A stretch of 64,000 bases of DNA from Kluyvera intermedia (GCF_021440345.1 NZ_JAKCNS010000044.1:1-64000); one strand, 5' to 3'; counted from the stretch's first letter, positions 1 to 12,017 are shown. Translations and numbers: made by a program. The notes: generated by a model from the letters alone, not told the origin.

Positions 1-2
1 GT

Positions 3-419
3 AAGTTGGCAGCATCACCTTCTTCCGTACATCAATTTCTCGGTGCCACCTACCCGGTAACAGCGGATGAAGCCCCTTTTTATTGGCGTAATGGCATGGG
101 TTTTTCCGATGATATCAACCAGGTGCTATTTGATTATGGCACGGTAACGTATCCCGCTTTACAAATTGCCTGCGCGCTCGGATATAAAGAGATCTATCTC
201 GCGGGCCTGGATATGAATAACTTTGCGACGCCGCGGTTTTATGAACAAAGAGAAAACATGTTATCGACCCGGCTTGAAAGAGACTTTAATCCAATCATTA
301 ATGCTTTCATCACCGCTCAATTATATTGCGAAGAAAATAATATTCGCGTGATAAATCTTTCCCAAGCGAGCGCCGTCAATGCATTCCCCAAAGTCGCGTG
401 GGATAGCGTCGAAAAATAA
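3..419 (+). CDS. WaaZ-like LPS core protein, C-terminal part (5' end outside window)
   Basis: The reading frame is open from the first bases of the window, so only the C-terminal ~138 residues are present. They resemble the C-terminal half of E. coli WaaZ (RfaZ), a lipopolysaccharide inner-core protein linked to addition of a third Kdo. Shared landmarks recalled from that family are a run like YPALQIACALGYKEIYLAGLD, then a PRFY motif and a late NLS motif. The role would be LPS core modification at the cytoplasmic face of the inner membrane. The family is inferred from remembered similarity. Another DUF115-type sugar-transfer protein is possible. Confidence 0.5.
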   Translation, partial: KLAASPSSVHQFLGATYPVTADEAPFYWRNGMGFSDDINQVLFDYGTVTYPALQIACALGYKEIYLAGLDMNNFATPRFYEQRENMLSTRLERDFNPIINAFITAQLYCEENNIRVINLSQASAVNAFPKVAWDSVEK

Positions 420-442
420 CTCACCGTTAGATGAAAACTGAA

Positions 443-460
443 GCCCGCGTTAGCGCGGGC
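443..460 (-). terminator. GC-rich hairpin downstream of pcaQ
   Basis: Perfect 7-bp stem GCCCGCG/CGCGGGC with a 4-base loop, between two convergent genes. Read on the minus strand it is followed by a T-containing tract, so it most likely ends pcaQ transcription and may also act on the other strand. Confidence 0.55.
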
Positions 461-467
461 GTAGCGG

Positions 468-1391
468 TCATGAAGGCATCGATTTACGTACCGCACTGAG
501 TAAAATCTGTGCGCCAGCCGAAAGCGGTGTGTCGACACGGGTCAGAATGCCAATCGGCTCGCCCTGGCCCTGAGTGCCAATCGGCAGTGCGGTAAGAATA
601 CCGCGACGTAAATCATCTTTCACCGCCCCGGAAGGGACGAACCAGATGTAGTTATAGTCCACCGTCAACTGGCGGGAGAGCGATGCGGAGAGGGTTTCAA
701 TACAACCCGCGGGCATTTTACACCCCTGGTTTTGCAGCAACGTTTCTGCGTTCTGTCGCGGAACCGTGCCTTTGGGCGACACCACGACCGGCCATTCGAG
801 CACCCGGCTTAGGGTAATATTGTCCTGCAACAGGGGATGATCGGGGCGAACCACCAGCTTCAGCGATTCCAGGAACAGCAGCTCATAGTTAAGCCCGGTC
901 ATTAACTCCGGATCGGACATCCGGCCAATACCCAAATCAATATCACCGGATTTTAACGCCGCCAGCAGCATCGTATTGTTCATGGTGGCGACCTGTAGCG
1001 TCACCTCTTTTTGCTGCTGATGAAACGGTCCTATCACGGAAGGTAAAACACCGAGGGCGGCAGTTGGTAGCGCGCCGATGCGCACCACATCATTGTTAAC
1101 ACCTTCTTTACGATTGAGCGCCTGGCCTGCTGTGTTCAGTGCGTCAAGAACCTTCACCGCATGGGTTAAAAACTGTTCGCCGGTGAGGGTGAGTTGTGCG
1201 CCCATGCGGCCGCGTTCGAACAGCCGAGTGCCGGTGAGTTGCTCCAGCTCATTGAGCGTTTTAGAGAGCGCGGGCTGGCTTAAATTGAGAGTTTCAGCCG
1301 CTCGCCCCAAAGTTCCTTGCTGGGCGACGGCTACGAATGTGTGCAGATGGCGCAGACGAATGCGCTGACTAAAGAGAGCATTTTTTTCCAT
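468..1391 (-). CDS. pcaQ: LysR-type regulator PcaQ (protocatechuate catabolism)
   Basis: A 307-residue LysR-family protein. The N-terminal winged helix-turn-helix (about residues 13-72) has the typical run LRHLHTFVAVAQQGTLGRAA, and a periplasmic-binding-protein-like effector domain follows. The sequence looks like PcaQ, which activates protocatechuate genes in response to a pathway intermediate such as beta-carboxy-cis,cis-muconate. It lies on the same strand as and downstream of pcaHG, separated by about 175 bp. Such neighbours support the PcaQ name over a generic LysR call. Its target would be the region upstream of pcaH (2925-3151). Confidence 0.8.
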   Translation of the reverse strand: MEKNALFSQRIRLRHLHTFVAVAQQGTLGRAAETLNLSQPALSKTLNELEQLTGTRLFERGRMGAQLTLTGEQFLTHAVKVLDALNTAGQALNRKEGVNNDVVRIGALPTAALGVLPSVIGPFHQQQKEVTLQVATMNNTMLLAALKSGDIDLGIGRMSDPELMTGLNYELLFLESLKLVVRPDHPLLQDNITLSRVLEWPVVVSPKGTVPRQNAETLLQNQGCKMPAGCIETLSASLSRQLTVDYNYIWFVPSGAVKDDLRRGILTALPIGTQGQGEPIGILTRVDTPLSAGAQILLSAVRKSMPS

Positions 1392-1566
1392 AAGCGATGT
1401 TAAAAACGAAGCGGTATCAGTGACAAGTGATGTTGTTTAAATTTGATAACTTGCTAGCAAAATATTATTAACATTTGTGCGGTTTAACAGACAAGCGTTT
1501 TGTTGCATAAGAATAGGGAAAGTATCGCTACGCAGGTTTGCGCGTAGCGACACTGGAGAAAAAACG

Positions 1567-3151
<1,585 letters not shown>

Positions 3152-4495
3152 ATGGCGCACACCCTTTCGGCAGATGATATTCGGGAAGAGTTTTCACAAG
3201 CGATGTCGGCGATGTACCAGCAAGAAGTCCCGCAATATGGCACTTTGCTGGCATTAGTAGCTGACGTAAATCTGGCCGTGCTGGAAAATAACACGCGCTT
3301 ACATGAGCAATTGGCCAATGCCGATGAGTTGGCACGGCTGAACGTTGAACGACACGGGGCGATCCGCGTGGGTACCGCGGAAGAACTGGCGACGCTATGC
3401 CGCATTTTTGCCATCATGGGGATGCAGCCGGTCGGCTATTACGATCTTTCGGTCGCCGGGGTTCCGGTTCACTCCACCGCGTTTCGCCCGGTGGAGGATG
3501 CGGCGCTACAGCGCAACCCATTCCGCATTTTTACCTCCTTACTGCGTCTGGAGTTGATTGACTCTCCGACGCTGCGGCAAAAAGCCGCGCAGATCCTGGC
3601 CCAGCGCGATATTTTCACGCCTCGTTGCCGTGCGCTGATGGATATTCACGACGAACAGGGGGGCCTAACTGCCGTCCAGGCGCATGAATTTGTCCACGAG
3701 GCGTTAGAGACCTTCCGCTGGCATCGCCACGCGACGGTAGATAAAGAGACCTATCAAGCGCTTAACCAACAGCATCGACTGATTGCCGATGTGGTGTGCT
3801 TCCCTGGCTGCCACATCAATCACCTGACGCCGCGCACGCTGGATATCGACCGGGTACAGTCGCTGATGGCGGAATACGGTATTGAACCGAAAGCGGTAAT
3901 TGAAGGCCCGCCGCGTCGTGCGGTGCCGCTGCTGCTACGCCAGACCAGCTTTAAAGCGCTGGAGGAACCGGTGCAGTTTGCCGGGGAACTCAGCGGCACC
4001 CACACTGCGCGCTTTGGTGAAATAGAACAGCGCGGCGTGGCGCTCACGCCCAAAGGCCGGGCGTTATACGACAAACTGTTGGCCGAAGCGGGGGTTGGTA
4101 AAGACAATCTGACGCATCAGGAACACCTGCAGGCGGTGTTTAAAGCCTTCCCGGACAGCGAGTTTTTACTGCGTCAGCAGGGGCTGGCCTGGTTCCGCTA
4201 TCGCCTCACGCCAACCGGTGACGCGCACCGACAGGCCATTCGTCCCGGCGACGACCCGCAGCCACTTATCGAACGCGGCTGGATTGTGGCACAGCCTATT
4301 ACCTACGAAGATTTCCTACCGGTCAGCGCGGCGGGGATATTTCAGTCAAACCTGGGGGATGAGACCCATACCCGTAGCCATGGCAATGCCAGCCGCGAGG
4401 CCTTTGAACGGGCGCTGGGACGGGCGGTACTCAATGAATTTAGCCTCTATGAAGAGGCCGAATTGCGCAGTAAACGCCGTTGCGGTCTACTTTAA
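3152..4495 (+). CDS. ydcJ: YdcJ, 2-oxoadipate dioxygenase/decarboxylase (HglS) family
   Basis: 447 residues from the ATG at 3152, the same length as E. coli YdcJ. An upstream in-frame start at 3107 would add 15 unconserved residues. The YdcJ/HglS family (formerly DUF1338) contains iron enzymes that convert 2-oxoadipate to 2-hydroxyglutarate in lysine breakdown. Histidines in HSTAFRP (about residue 110), in FRWHRHATVDKETY and in CFPGCHINHLTPR are candidate metal or substrate ligands. The reaction is taken from the family and has not been shown for this protein. A type-B carboxylesterase follows on the same strand after 42 bp. Confidence 0.88.
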   Translation: MAHTLSADDIREEFSQAMSAMYQQEVPQYGTLLALVADVNLAVLENNTRLHEQLANADELARLNVERHGAIRVGTAEELATLCRIFAIMGMQPVGYYDLSVAGVPVHSTAFRPVEDAALQRNPFRIFTSLLRLELIDSPTLRQKAAQILAQRDIFTPRCRALMDIHDEQGGLTAVQAHEFVHEALETFRWHRHATVDKETYQALNQQHRLIADVVCFPGCHINHLTPRTLDIDRVQSLMAEYGIEPKAVIEGPPRRAVPLLLRQTSFKALEEPVQFAGELSGTHTARFGEIEQRGVALTPKGRALYDKLLAEAGVGKDNLTHQEHLQAVFKAFPDSEFLLRQQGLAWFRYRLTPTGDAHRQAIRPGDDPQPLIERGWIVAQPITYEDFLPVSAAGIFQSNLGDETHTRSHGNASREAFERALGRAVLNEFSLYEEAELRSKRRCGLL

Positions 4496-4537
4496 AACGG
4501 GTACTCTGCAGGGATTGAAAGTAAAAAGGACAGATTC

Positions 4538-6043
4538 ATGCAGAATGCTTCAACCCGCGTGGAAACTCAGCAGGGAACGTTGTCGGGAGTGGTGGACGGG
4601 GATATCCATCTGTGGCGCGGAATTCCTTACGCCGCAGCGCCAGTCGGTGCTCTACGCTGGCGCGCACCGCAGCCGGTAACACCGTGGGGCGGTGTGCGTC
4701 AGGCCGCTCATTTCCCCGCATCAAGCTGGCAAAACAGCGAATATTGCGTGGCGTTGGGGGGCGGAGATCCGGGCCATTTTTCCGAAGATTGCCTCTATCT
4801 CAACGTCTGGTCGCCCGCCGAACGCTCGGCCAGCCTGCCGGTGATGGTCTGGCTGCACGGCGGCGGTTATTCCATCGGCGCGGGTGGTTTGCCTCCGTAC
4901 GATGGCAAAGCGCTGGCAAAACGCGGCGCAGTGGTGGTGACGATCAACTATCGCCTTGGACATCTGGGCTTTTTTGCCCATCCCGCGCTGGAAGGTGAAG
5001 ACGGTGAACGGCTGTATAACTTTGGTTTAATGGATCAAATCGCTGCGCTGCGCTGGGTGCAAGAGAATATCGCGTCCTTTGGCGGCGATCGTGACAATGT
5101 CACTTTATTTGGTGAGTCTGCCGGTGCGCGCAGCGTAATGTCGTTGATGACCTCGCCGAAAGCGCACGGGCTGTTTCACAAAGCGATTATCCAAAGCAGC
5201 TACACATTACCCGATCTGCCGCGTGAGACGGCGCTGGTTCGTGGTGAGCGGCTGGCTGAACATCTCAATCTCCCTAATGCCACTGCGGACAAGCTACGCG
5301 AACTGCCCGCCGATGCCTTCTGGTCACTGGACGATGTCCATAATATCGGGCCGGTGCCTATCGTCGGCGATGCGGTTTTGCCGCAGCCAATGCTCGACGT
5401 TTTCTATGCCGGAAAACAACACGCCATGCCGGTGCTGGTGGGTTCCAACAGTGATGAAGCCAGCGTGATGCCGGTATTTGGCGTCGACCTTGCCGGGCAG
5501 ATTCAGAAACTGCGCCGGGAAAGACGTTTGGGGTTAGGGCTGATTAAGCTGCTGTATCCGGGCGTGAAGGGCGATGAAGCGCTGGGTCGACAGGTTTGCC
5601 GGGATATGGCGTTTACCACCCTGGGCTATGTGGTGATGCAGGCGCAGCAGCGGGTTAATCAACCCTGCTGGCGCTACTGGTTTGATTATGTAGCCGAAGC
5701 CGAGCACCAGACCTATCTCCACGGCGCGTGGCACGGTAACGAAGTGCCTTATATCTTCGATACGCTCGGGCAGATAACGCCGTCACGTGATTATGTCACC
5801 GCTGATGACCTGGCGTTTGCATCCGGCGTCGCCGACTACTGGGTCAACTTCGCCCGCGACGCCAGCACCAGTCATACCGTGCTGGCGGGGCCGGTGCGTT
5901 GGCCTGCGGCGGTACGTGGTTGCGACCGTTTATTGCGCATGGGTCTCAACAAGCGCGCAGGTTTTCGCGTCGAAAACCGTTTTATGCGTGCCCGGATGGC
6001 GCTCTTCAAACGCGTAATGAAACATCATGTGAATCTGGACTAG
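4538..6043 (+). CDS. Type-B carboxylesterase (para-nitrobenzyl esterase-like)
   Basis: 501-residue alpha/beta hydrolase of the type-B carboxylesterase family. The oxyanion-hole motif HGGG is at residues 107-110 and the nucleophile elbow GESAG is at 192-196, with Ser194 as nucleophile. A catalytic His is likely in AWHGNEVPYIF near residue 396. EDCLYLNVW (83-91) is the second family signature. No signal peptide is visible, so it should be cytoplasmic. It probably shares transcription with ydcJ. Type-B esterases hydrolyse varied carboxyl esters and the natural substrate cannot be read from the sequence. No equivalent lies between ydcJ and opgD in E. coli K-12. Confidence 0.88.
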   Translation: MQNASTRVETQQGTLSGVVDGDIHLWRGIPYAAAPVGALRWRAPQPVTPWGGVRQAAHFPASSWQNSEYCVALGGGDPGHFSEDCLYLNVWSPAERSASLPVMVWLHGGGYSIGAGGLPPYDGKALAKRGAVVVTINYRLGHLGFFAHPALEGEDGERLYNFGLMDQIAALRWVQENIASFGGDRDNVTLFGESAGARSVMSLMTSPKAHGLFHKAIIQSSYTLPDLPRETALVRGERLAEHLNLPNATADKLRELPADAFWSLDDVHNIGPVPIVGDAVLPQPMLDVFYAGKQHAMPVLVGSNSDEASVMPVFGVDLAGQIQKLRRERRLGLGLIKLLYPGVKGDEALGRQVCRDMAFTTLGYVVMQAQQRVNQPCWRYWFDYVAEAEHQTYLHGAWHGNEVPYIFDTLGQITPSRDYVTADDLAFASGVADYWVNFARDASTSHTVLAGPVRWPAAVRGCDRLLRMGLNKRAGFRVENRFMRARMALFKRVMKHHVNLD

Positions 6044-6156
6044 CAGATTTTGTTCGCTGACCAATTGGATTATCAGTCAATTTTGTCTAGAGTGGGCGGT
6101 TCTGAGGCCGTTTTTATTTTGCAGCATTCCGACTTTAAAAGGACGCTTTGCCAGGC

Positions 6157-7812
6157 ATGAATCGCAGACACTTTCTCAAATCTTCAATGGCTGTTGCCGC
6201 CGTGTGTGGTACCTCCGGTTTTGCATCGCTTTTCTCCCAGGCCGCGATGGCCCAGGAGTCCGATATCGCCGACGGCCAGACGCGTCGTTTTGATTTCAAC
6301 GTCCTGCAATCTATGGCGCACGATTTGTCGCGCCAGCCGTGGAGCGGAGCCCCGCGCGCGCTGCCGGATACGCTGGCAAAGCTGACGCCGCAGGCCTACA
6401 ACAGTATTCAGTACGATGCGTCGCAATCCCTGTGGAACAACGTTAAAGAGCGCCAGCTCGACGTGCAGTTCTTCCACGTGGGGATGGGTTTCCGTCGTCG
6501 CGTACGCATGTTCTCGCTCGACCCAGCCAGCCAGCAGGCGCGTGAAATTCATTTCCGCCCGGAGCTGTTCCAGTACAACGACGCGGGCGTCGACACTAAA
6601 CAACTCGAAGGGCAGACCGATCTCGGCTTTGCAGGGTTCCGTGTATTTAAAGCGCCGGAACTGGCGCGACGTGACATCGTTTCATTCCTCGGCGCCAGCT
6701 ATTTCCGCGCGGTGGACAGCACCTATCAGTACGGTTTGTCGGCGCGTGGCTTAGCGATTGATACTTATACCGACAGCCTGGAAGAGTTCCCGGACTTCAC
6801 CTCGTTCTGGTTTGAGACGGCGAAACCGGGGGCGACCACCTTTACCGTTTATGCGCTGCTCGATAGCGCCAGCGTCACCGGTGCCTATAAGTTCGTGGTG
6901 CACTGCGAACAAGCGCAGGTGATCATGGATGTGGAAAACCATATCTATGCGCGTAAAGATATCAAACAGTTAGGTATCGCGCCGATGACCAGTATGTTTA
7001 GCTGCGGCAACAACGAACGTCGGGTCTGCGACACGATTCATCCACAGATTCACGACTCCGATCGTCTGGCGATGTGGCTGGGCAACGGCGAGTGGATTTG
7101 CCGTCCGCTGAATAACCCGCAGAAGCTGCAATTCAACGCCTATCAGGATAAGAACCCGAAAGGCTTTGGTCTGCTGCAGCTTGATCGCGATTTTACCCAC
7201 TATCAGGATGTGATGGGCTGGTACAACAAACGCCCAAGCCTGTGGGTTGAACCTCGCAATCACTGGGGTAAAGGGGCCGTAAGCCTGATGGAGATCCCAA
7301 CTACCGGTGAGACGCTGGATAACATTGTTTGCTTCTGGCAGCCGGAAAAACCGATGAAAGCCGGCGATACCATGGACTTCAGCTACCGTCTGTACTGGAG
7401 TGCGATGCCGCCGATTCGTTCTCCGCTGGCGCGCGTGCTGGCCACGCGTACCGGCATGGGCAGCTTCCCAGAAGGTTGGGCTCCTGGCGAACATTACCCA
7501 GAGAAATGGTCTCGTCGTTTCGCCATCGATTTCGTCGGCGGCGATTTGAAAGCGGCCGCGCCGAAGGGTATTGAACCGGTGATTACGCTCTCCAGCGGCG
7601 AAGCGAAACAGATTGAGATCCTCTACGTCGAACCGTTCGACGGCTACCGCATTCTGTTCGACTGGTATCCGACCTCCGACTCGACTGACCCGGTGGATAT
7701 GCGGCTGTTCCTGCGCTGTCAGGGCGATGCCATCAGCGAAACCTGGTTGTACCAATACTTCCCGCCGGCACCAGACAAACGTCAGTACGTTGACGACCGT
7801 ATCATGAAGTAA
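6157..7812 (+). CDS. opgD: Glucans biosynthesis protein D (periplasmic, Tat-exported)
   Basis: 551 residues, very close to E. coli OpgD (MdoD). It shapes the backbone of osmoregulated periplasmic glucans. The N-terminus starts [10 protein letters not shown], a twin-arginine signal followed by a hydrophobic stretch and an AMAQ cleavage region. The ATG at 6157 matches the E. coli start. A TTG at 6148 in the same frame is closer to the AAAAGGA ribosome site and would add three residues. The gene is monocistronic, with a strong terminator after it. In E. coli ydcH follows, but here there is only a short gap before rimL. Confidence 0.96.
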   Translation: MNRRHFLKSSMAVAAVCGTSGFASLFSQAAMAQESDIADGQTRRFDFNVLQSMAHDLSRQPWSGAPRALPDTLAKLTPQAYNSIQYDASQSLWNNVKERQLDVQFFHVGMGFRRRVRMFSLDPASQQAREIHFRPELFQYNDAGVDTKQLEGQTDLGFAGFRVFKAPELARRDIVSFLGASYFRAVDSTYQYGLSARGLAIDTYTDSLEEFPDFTSFWFETAKPGATTFTVYALLDSASVTGAYKFVVHCEQAQVIMDVENHIYARKDIKQLGIAPMTSMFSCGNNERRVCDTIHPQIHDSDRLAMWLGNGEWICRPLNNPQKLQFNAYQDKNPKGFGLLQLDRDFTHYQDVMGWYNKRPSLWVEPRNHWGKGAVSLMEIPTTGETLDNIVCFWQPEKPMKAGDTMDFSYRLYWSAMPPIRSPLARVLATRTGMGSFPEGWAPGEHYPEKWSRRFAIDFVGGDLKAAAPKGIEPVITLSSGEAKQIEILYVEPFDGYRILFDWYPTSDSTDPVDMRLFLRCQGDAISETWLYQYFPPAPDKRQYVDDRIMK

Positions 7813-7823
7813 TGCCTCTATAG

Positions 7824-7854
7824 CCCGGCCGAGCAGCGCGACGCCGGGTTTTTT
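7824..7854 (+). terminator. Rho-independent terminator after opgD
   Basis: Stem CCCGGC (7824-7829) pairs with GCCGGG (7843-7848) and is followed by six T residues (7849-7854). Confidence 0.8.
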
Positions 7855-7877
7855 CTCCAGAACGGAACCTCTTGACC

Positions 7878-8429
7878 ATGACTCCCGCAGAAACTATCCC
7901 CGTCAGCGATACGCTTTCCCTCCAGGCCGTCAACGAAAGCCATATTCACGAGCTGCACCAACTGGTGCTGGACAATAGAGACTGGTTGCAGCAGACGCTG
8001 AACTGGCCGCAGTACGTGAAAAGCGAGCAGGACACCCGGCAGAACGTGCAGGGTAATATGATGTTGCACCAGCGCGGCATTGCTAAGATGTTCCTGATTT
8101 TTGGCGAGGGTAAAATGGTCGGTGTGCTCTCCTTTAACCAGATAGAACCGTCGAATAAGACCGGCTACATCGGCTACTGGCTGGATGAACGTGTGCAGGG
8201 CCAGGGGATCCTCTCGGCGGCGCTACAGGCGTTTATACGCTACTACGTTGAGAGCGGTGATATTCGTCGCTTCGTGATCAAATGCCGGGTGGATAACCTG
8301 CGCAGCAATCAGGTCGCCCTGCGAAACGGCTTTTTGCTGGAAGGGTGTTTACGCCAGGCCGAGTTCCTCAACGATAGGTTCCATGACCAGAATATCTACG
8401 CGCGGATTATCGACAAGTCCGGGTCATAA
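7878..8429 (+). CDS. rimL: Ribosomal-protein L7/L12 serine N-acetyltransferase
   Basis: 183 residues of the GNAT acetyltransferase family, similar to E. coli RimL, which acetylates the N-terminal serine of L12 to give L7. Matching regions include WLQQTLNWPQYVKSE, GYWLDERVQGQG (acetyl-CoA binding, with the expected Q/RxxGxG pattern) and RVDNLRSNQVALRNGFLLEG. The ATG at 7878 gives the N-terminus MTPAETIPVSD, close to the family. A TTG at 7872 would add two residues. It converges with ydcK and overlaps it by 6 bp. Confidence 0.92.
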   Translation: MTPAETIPVSDTLSLQAVNESHIHELHQLVLDNRDWLQQTLNWPQYVKSEQDTRQNVQGNMMLHQRGIAKMFLIFGEGKMVGVLSFNQIEPSNKTGYIGYWLDERVQGQGILSAALQAFIRYYVESGDIRRFVIKCRVDNLRSNQVALRNGFLLEGCLRQAEFLNDRFHDQNIYARIIDKSGS

Positions 8430-9404
8430 CGCGCCAAACAGCGGCGTGCGAATAATACGCTGCGCGCCGCTGAACGATTTTCGTCCCCGCAGATGAATCG
8501 CTTCTCCCGGCAACGCCTCGACCACTACGCTGTCGGTCAAATCAATGTGATACTCGAGCAGCACATCGCCCGTCACCAGCACGTCGCCCTGCACCAGAAC
8601 ATGATCGTCAAGCAGGATTGGGCCGCCGCGTAATCGCGCGTTGCCGCCGACCAGCACATGATGTTTCAACACGCAGTTGCCTTCAACCACCGCGTTTTCA
8701 GCCACCTGCGCGCTGTAGCGCAGGGTGGGGATCTCATCTTCGCCGTATCCGGCAATGATGTGGGCATTGCCGTAAACCTTCGCGCAGTCGCACACCCAGA
8801 TATTATTCTCTTCATTCCCTTCAAGACGCGCGTGGTCATAAATCTCCGCTCGGTGTTCAACAAAGGCGTAATTGAGCCACGCATTGCCGTAGATTTGCGC
8901 CTGGTGGACCACCCGGCAGTGGCTAAGGCGGGCGCTATCGTAGATTTGAAGCTCTCGGTCCTGCTCGGCGGTTAAACCTTTGGCGCCAACGATTTGGCAG
9001 TAATCGCTAATCCGCGCGTGACCAAACAGATGACAAACGCCATGCACCTGCGAATCCTGTATCGCGACATGGCCGCTTAGACGAGCGTGGTGGCTGATGT
9101 GGCAGGCATCGACCCAGGCGTTGTCGCTGATTAACGCCAGATGGCTGATTTCACAGGGGCGGGTCACGCGGGCATTGCCTTCCACTCGCGCATCGGCGTA
9201 GACCAGACTATTTTCGTCATAAATCCAGCAGTCGCCGTCGTGGCTCAGCGACCGTTCATTTTCCAGCCAGCCGCCGGGCGTACCAGCAGTAACGTCGGAA
9301 AAATCGCGCAGGGCGATAGTCTGGCGAACCACCCGGCTTTCTTTAGCACCGGGTCCACCCGTTTGTACGGTGCGACTTTCCTCGCTAAGACGGTATTTTT
9401 TCAT
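8424..9404 (-). CDS. ydcK: YdcK, left-handed beta-helix (hexapeptide-repeat) protein
   Basis: 326 residues from the ATG at 9404 (N-terminus MKKYRLSEE), as in E. coli YdcK. The frame continues upstream for 47 more codons, but that part is not conserved. The protein is made of repeated ARI/NA-type turns such as NARVTRP, DNAWVDA, GNAWLNY and GNARLRGG, typical of left-handed beta-helix folds. Function is unknown: it lacks the clear catalytic features of a hexapeptide acyltransferase. It is conserved next to rimL and tehAB. Confidence 0.88.
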   Translation of the reverse strand: MKKYRLSEESRTVQTGGPGAKESRVVRQTIALRDFSDVTAGTPGGWLENERSLSHDGDCWIYDENSLVYADARVEGNARVTRPCEISHLALISDNAWVDACHISHHARLSGHVAIQDSQVHGVCHLFGHARISDYCQIVGAKGLTAEQDRELQIYDSARLSHCRVVHQAQIYGNAWLNYAFVEHRAEIYDHARLEGNEENNIWVCDCAKVYGNAHIIAGYGEDEIPTLRYSAQVAENAVVEGNCVLKHHVLVGGNARLRGGPILLDDHVLVQGDVLVTGDVLLEYHIDLTDSVVVEALPGEAIHLRGRKSFSGAQRIIRTPLFGAL

Positions 9405-9585
9405 CACAGGTTCCGAATTTATGCTTTTTTTAACTGTAGCAAAACCTGAACTTAGCGGCCGTTTCTGCGGTATAACATGTGATTCACACAGCCATAAAAG
9501 GCGGGGCGTTCTCTTTTTCTCGCTAGCATCGGCATAAAGAATCATTTAAAATGCAACTTAAATAATATTTGAATTTATAAACAAA

Positions 9586-10587
9586 ATGCATAATAAAGAC
9601 GATGAAGCCCGGGTACTTAATCTTCCGGCGGGCTATTTTGGCATGGTACTGGGCACTATCGGCATGGGCTTTGCCTGGCGCTACGCCAGCACGATTTTGC
9701 CGGTGAGTCATGCCATTGGCGATGGGCTGGTGATTCTGGCGATCGTCATGTGGTCGCTGCTCACGGTGTCTTTTCTGACCCGGGCGCTGCGTTTTCCTTA
9801 CAGCATCTGGCAGGAGATGAATCATCCGATTGCCAGCAGCTTTGTGAGCCTGTTTCCCGCAACCACCATGCTGGTGTCGATTGGCGTTACGCCGTGGTCG
9901 CGAACGCTCGCCCTGGCGCTGTTCAGCGTAGGCGTGGTGCTCCAGCTTTGCTACGCCGCGTGGCAAACCGCCGGTTTATGGCGCGGTGAACATCCTGCCG
10001 AAGCCACCACGCCAGGCCTCTATTTGCCGACCGTGGCGAATAACTTTATTAGCGCGATGGCCTGCGGCGCGCTCGGTTTTAACGATGCCGGGCTGGTGTT
10101 TCTTGGCGCGGGCGTCATCTCCTGGCTGACGCTGGAACCGGCTATCGTGCAGCGTCTACGCAGCGGCGGTACGTTATCGGTGCCGTTGCGGACTTCGTTG
10201 GGTATTCAGTTAGCCCCGGCCTTAGTGGCCTGTAACGCCTGGCTTAGCGTCAACGGCGGCCATGCGGATGTCTTTGCCAAAATGCTGTTTGGCTACGGTC
10301 TGTTGCAATTGCTGTTTATGCTGCGTCTGATGCCCTGGTATCTCCGACAGGCGTTTAACGCGTCGTTCTGGAGCTTCTCGTTCGGCATTTCGGCGCTGGC
10401 GTCTACCGGTCTGCATCTCGGCCACGCCAGCGGCTCCGGATTTTTCCATAACCTTGCGCTACCGCTATTTATTTTCACCAATATCGTGATTGGCCTGCTG
10501 CTGCTAAGAACGCTGTTATTGCTACTTCAGGGCAAACTTTTGACCCGTGTTGCACCGTCGACACTGATGAAACCGAAGGATGAATAA
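9586..10587 (+). CDS. tehA: Tellurite resistance / SLAC1-like channel TehA
   Basis: 333-residue integral membrane protein with about ten transmembrane helices, closely similar to E. coli TehA (NLPAGYFG at the N-terminus, [13 protein letters not shown] centrally, [11 protein letters not shown] late). TehA belongs to the SLAC1 anion-channel family and, with TehB, gives tellurite resistance when overproduced. Its stop codon overlaps the tehB start by one base at 10587, so the two are translationally coupled. Confidence 0.94.
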   Translation: MHNKDDEARVLNLPAGYFGMVLGTIGMGFAWRYASTILPVSHAIGDGLVILAIVMWSLLTVSFLTRALRFPYSIWQEMNHPIASSFVSLFPATTMLVSIGVTPWSRTLALALFSVGVVLQLCYAAWQTAGLWRGEHPAEATTPGLYLPTVANNFISAMACGALGFNDAGLVFLGAGVISWLTLEPAIVQRLRSGGTLSVPLRTSLGIQLAPALVACNAWLSVNGGHADVFAKMLFGYGLLQLLFMLRLMPWYLRQAFNASFWSFSFGISALASTGLHLGHASGSGFFHNLALPLFIFTNIVIGLLLLRTLLLLLQGKLLTRVAPSTLMKPKDE

Positions 10588-11183
10588 TGACCACTCGTGA
10601 TGAAAACTACTTCACCGAAAAATATGGTATGACCCGCACCCATTCCGATGTGGTGCACGCGGCGACCATCGTTAAACCGGGGAAAACGCTCGATCTGGGC
10701 TGCGGCAATGGCCGTAACAGTCTGTACCTTGCGGCAAATGGCTACGATGTCACCGCATGGGATAAAAACCCGATGAGCATTCAGAATCTGCTGTCGATTC
10801 GCGATGCGGAAGGGCTGGAAAACCTGCAGGCGTCGATTGAGGATCTCAATGCGCTGAGCTTTGATGGCGAGTACGATTTCATTCTCTCGACCGTGGTGAT
10901 GATGTTCCTTGAAGCCAAAACGATCCCGGGTTTGATTGCCAATATGCAGCGCTGCACTAAGCCTGGCGGTTACAACCTGATTGTGGCGGCGATGGATACC
11001 GATGATTTTCCCTGCACCGTTGGTTTCCCGTTCGCGTTTAAAGCGGGTGAGCTGAAAGAATACTATGCCGGCTGGGATTTACTGAAATATAACGAAGATG
11101 TTGGCGAGTTGCACCGTACCGACGAAAACGGAAATCGCATTAAATTACGCTTTGCGACGATGCTGGCACGCAAGCAATCATAA
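10587..11183 (+). CDS. tehB: Tellurite methyltransferase TehB
   Basis: 198-residue cytoplasmic SAM-dependent methyltransferase. The SAM-binding glycine motif [11 protein letters not shown] starts near residue 35, and the acidic residue that ends strand 2 lies in VTAWDKNP. E. coli TehB detoxifies tellurite and selenite by methylation. It is the second gene of the tehAB operon and is followed by a hairpin terminator. Confidence 0.94.
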   Translation: MTTRDENYFTEKYGMTRTHSDVVHAATIVKPGKTLDLGCGNGRNSLYLAANGYDVTAWDKNPMSIQNLLSIRDAEGLENLQASIEDLNALSFDGEYDFILSTVVMMFLEAKTIPGLIANMQRCTKPGGYNLIVAAMDTDDFPCTVGFPFAFKAGELKEYYAGWDLLKYNEDVGELHRTDENGNRIKLRFATMLARKQS

Positions 11184-11195
11184 TTGGTATTTATA

Positions 11196-11215
11196 TAACG
11201 GGCGCAAGCCCGTTA
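11196..11215 (+). terminator. Hairpin after tehB
   Basis: Perfect 8-bp stem TAACGGGC/GCCCGTTA with a 4-base loop GCAA, just downstream of the tehB stop. Only a weak T tract follows. Confidence 0.6.
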
Positions 11216-11330
11216 TTTGGTGAATCATTATTTATTAATAATGCGAGCAACCTCCATTTTTGCCACGACAAACTCCTGATTCCTTTGCTATAACTTACTG
11301 GCATTTGTGCATTTATCAGGGATTATTCTC

Positions 11331-11999
11331 ATGCGTACTCAATCTTTTTTTAAAGTGGCCGCTCTTGTGGGCGTCATGGCATTGGCTGGCTGTGCTTCAA
11401 AAACAACGACACCTGAACAATACTCAGGTTTTTTAAAAGACTATTCGGGCCTTAAGGAAGTGACGTCGGCGTCAGGAAAAAAAGAACTGCGCTGGATCTC
11501 CCCGGATTACAAATCAAGCAACTACGATAGCATCGTCTACAACCCGGTAACGTATTATCCGGTCCCTAAACCTACGACCCAGGTTGGACAAAAAGCGCTG
11601 TCTGACATTCTTGCCTATACCAATACCGAATTGAAGAAATCCCTCGGCGATCGCAAACCGCTGGTGACAAAAGCGGGCCCGCGTAGCCTTATCTTCCGTG
11701 GCGCAATCACGGCGGTAGACTCCAGCAAAGAAGGTCTGCAGTTCTACGAAGTCATCCCAATTGCGATGGTAGTCGCCGGTACCGAAGCTGCTACTGGACA
11801 CCGTACCATGGACACCAACCTTTATTTTGAAGGCGAAGTGATTGATGCGGCGACCAACAAGCCGGTTATTAAAGTTGTCCGTAAAGGCGAGGGGAAAAAC
11901 CTGGCGAACTCAAACACGCAGTTGACGCTGGATACGCTGAAAAAAGTTATCGATGATATGGCGATTGATGCTGTGAAATTCGACCCCGACCAAAAATAA
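11331..11999 (+). CDS. ydcL: YdcL, DUF3313 outer-membrane-type lipoprotein
   Basis: 222 residues from the ATG at 11331. The N-terminus has a lysine-bearing signal peptide ending in a lipobox LAGC (Cys about residue 20), so the mature protein is a lipoprotein. The body matches the DUF3313 family of E. coli YdcL. An in-frame start at 11307 would place eight odd residues before the signal peptide and is less likely. Function is unknown. A strong terminator follows. Confidence 0.88.
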   Translation: MRTQSFFKVAALVGVMALAGCASKTTTPEQYSGFLKDYSGLKEVTSASGKKELRWISPDYKSSNYDSIVYNPVTYYPVPKPTTQVGQKALSDILAYTNTELKKSLGDRKPLVTKAGPRSLIFRGAITAVDSSKEGLQFYEVIPIAMVVAGTEAATGHRTMDTNLYFEGEVIDAATNKPVIKVVRKGEGKNLANSNTQLTLDTLKKVIDDMAIDAVKFDPDQK

Positions 12000-12017
12000 C
12001 TGACGTATTATTTTATA

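Noticed and set aside
317-538. Open frame of 73 codons on the minus strand over the end of the WaaZ-like gene and pcaQ
   Set aside because: It overlaps the terminator hairpin and two real genes, with no domain or ribosome site.
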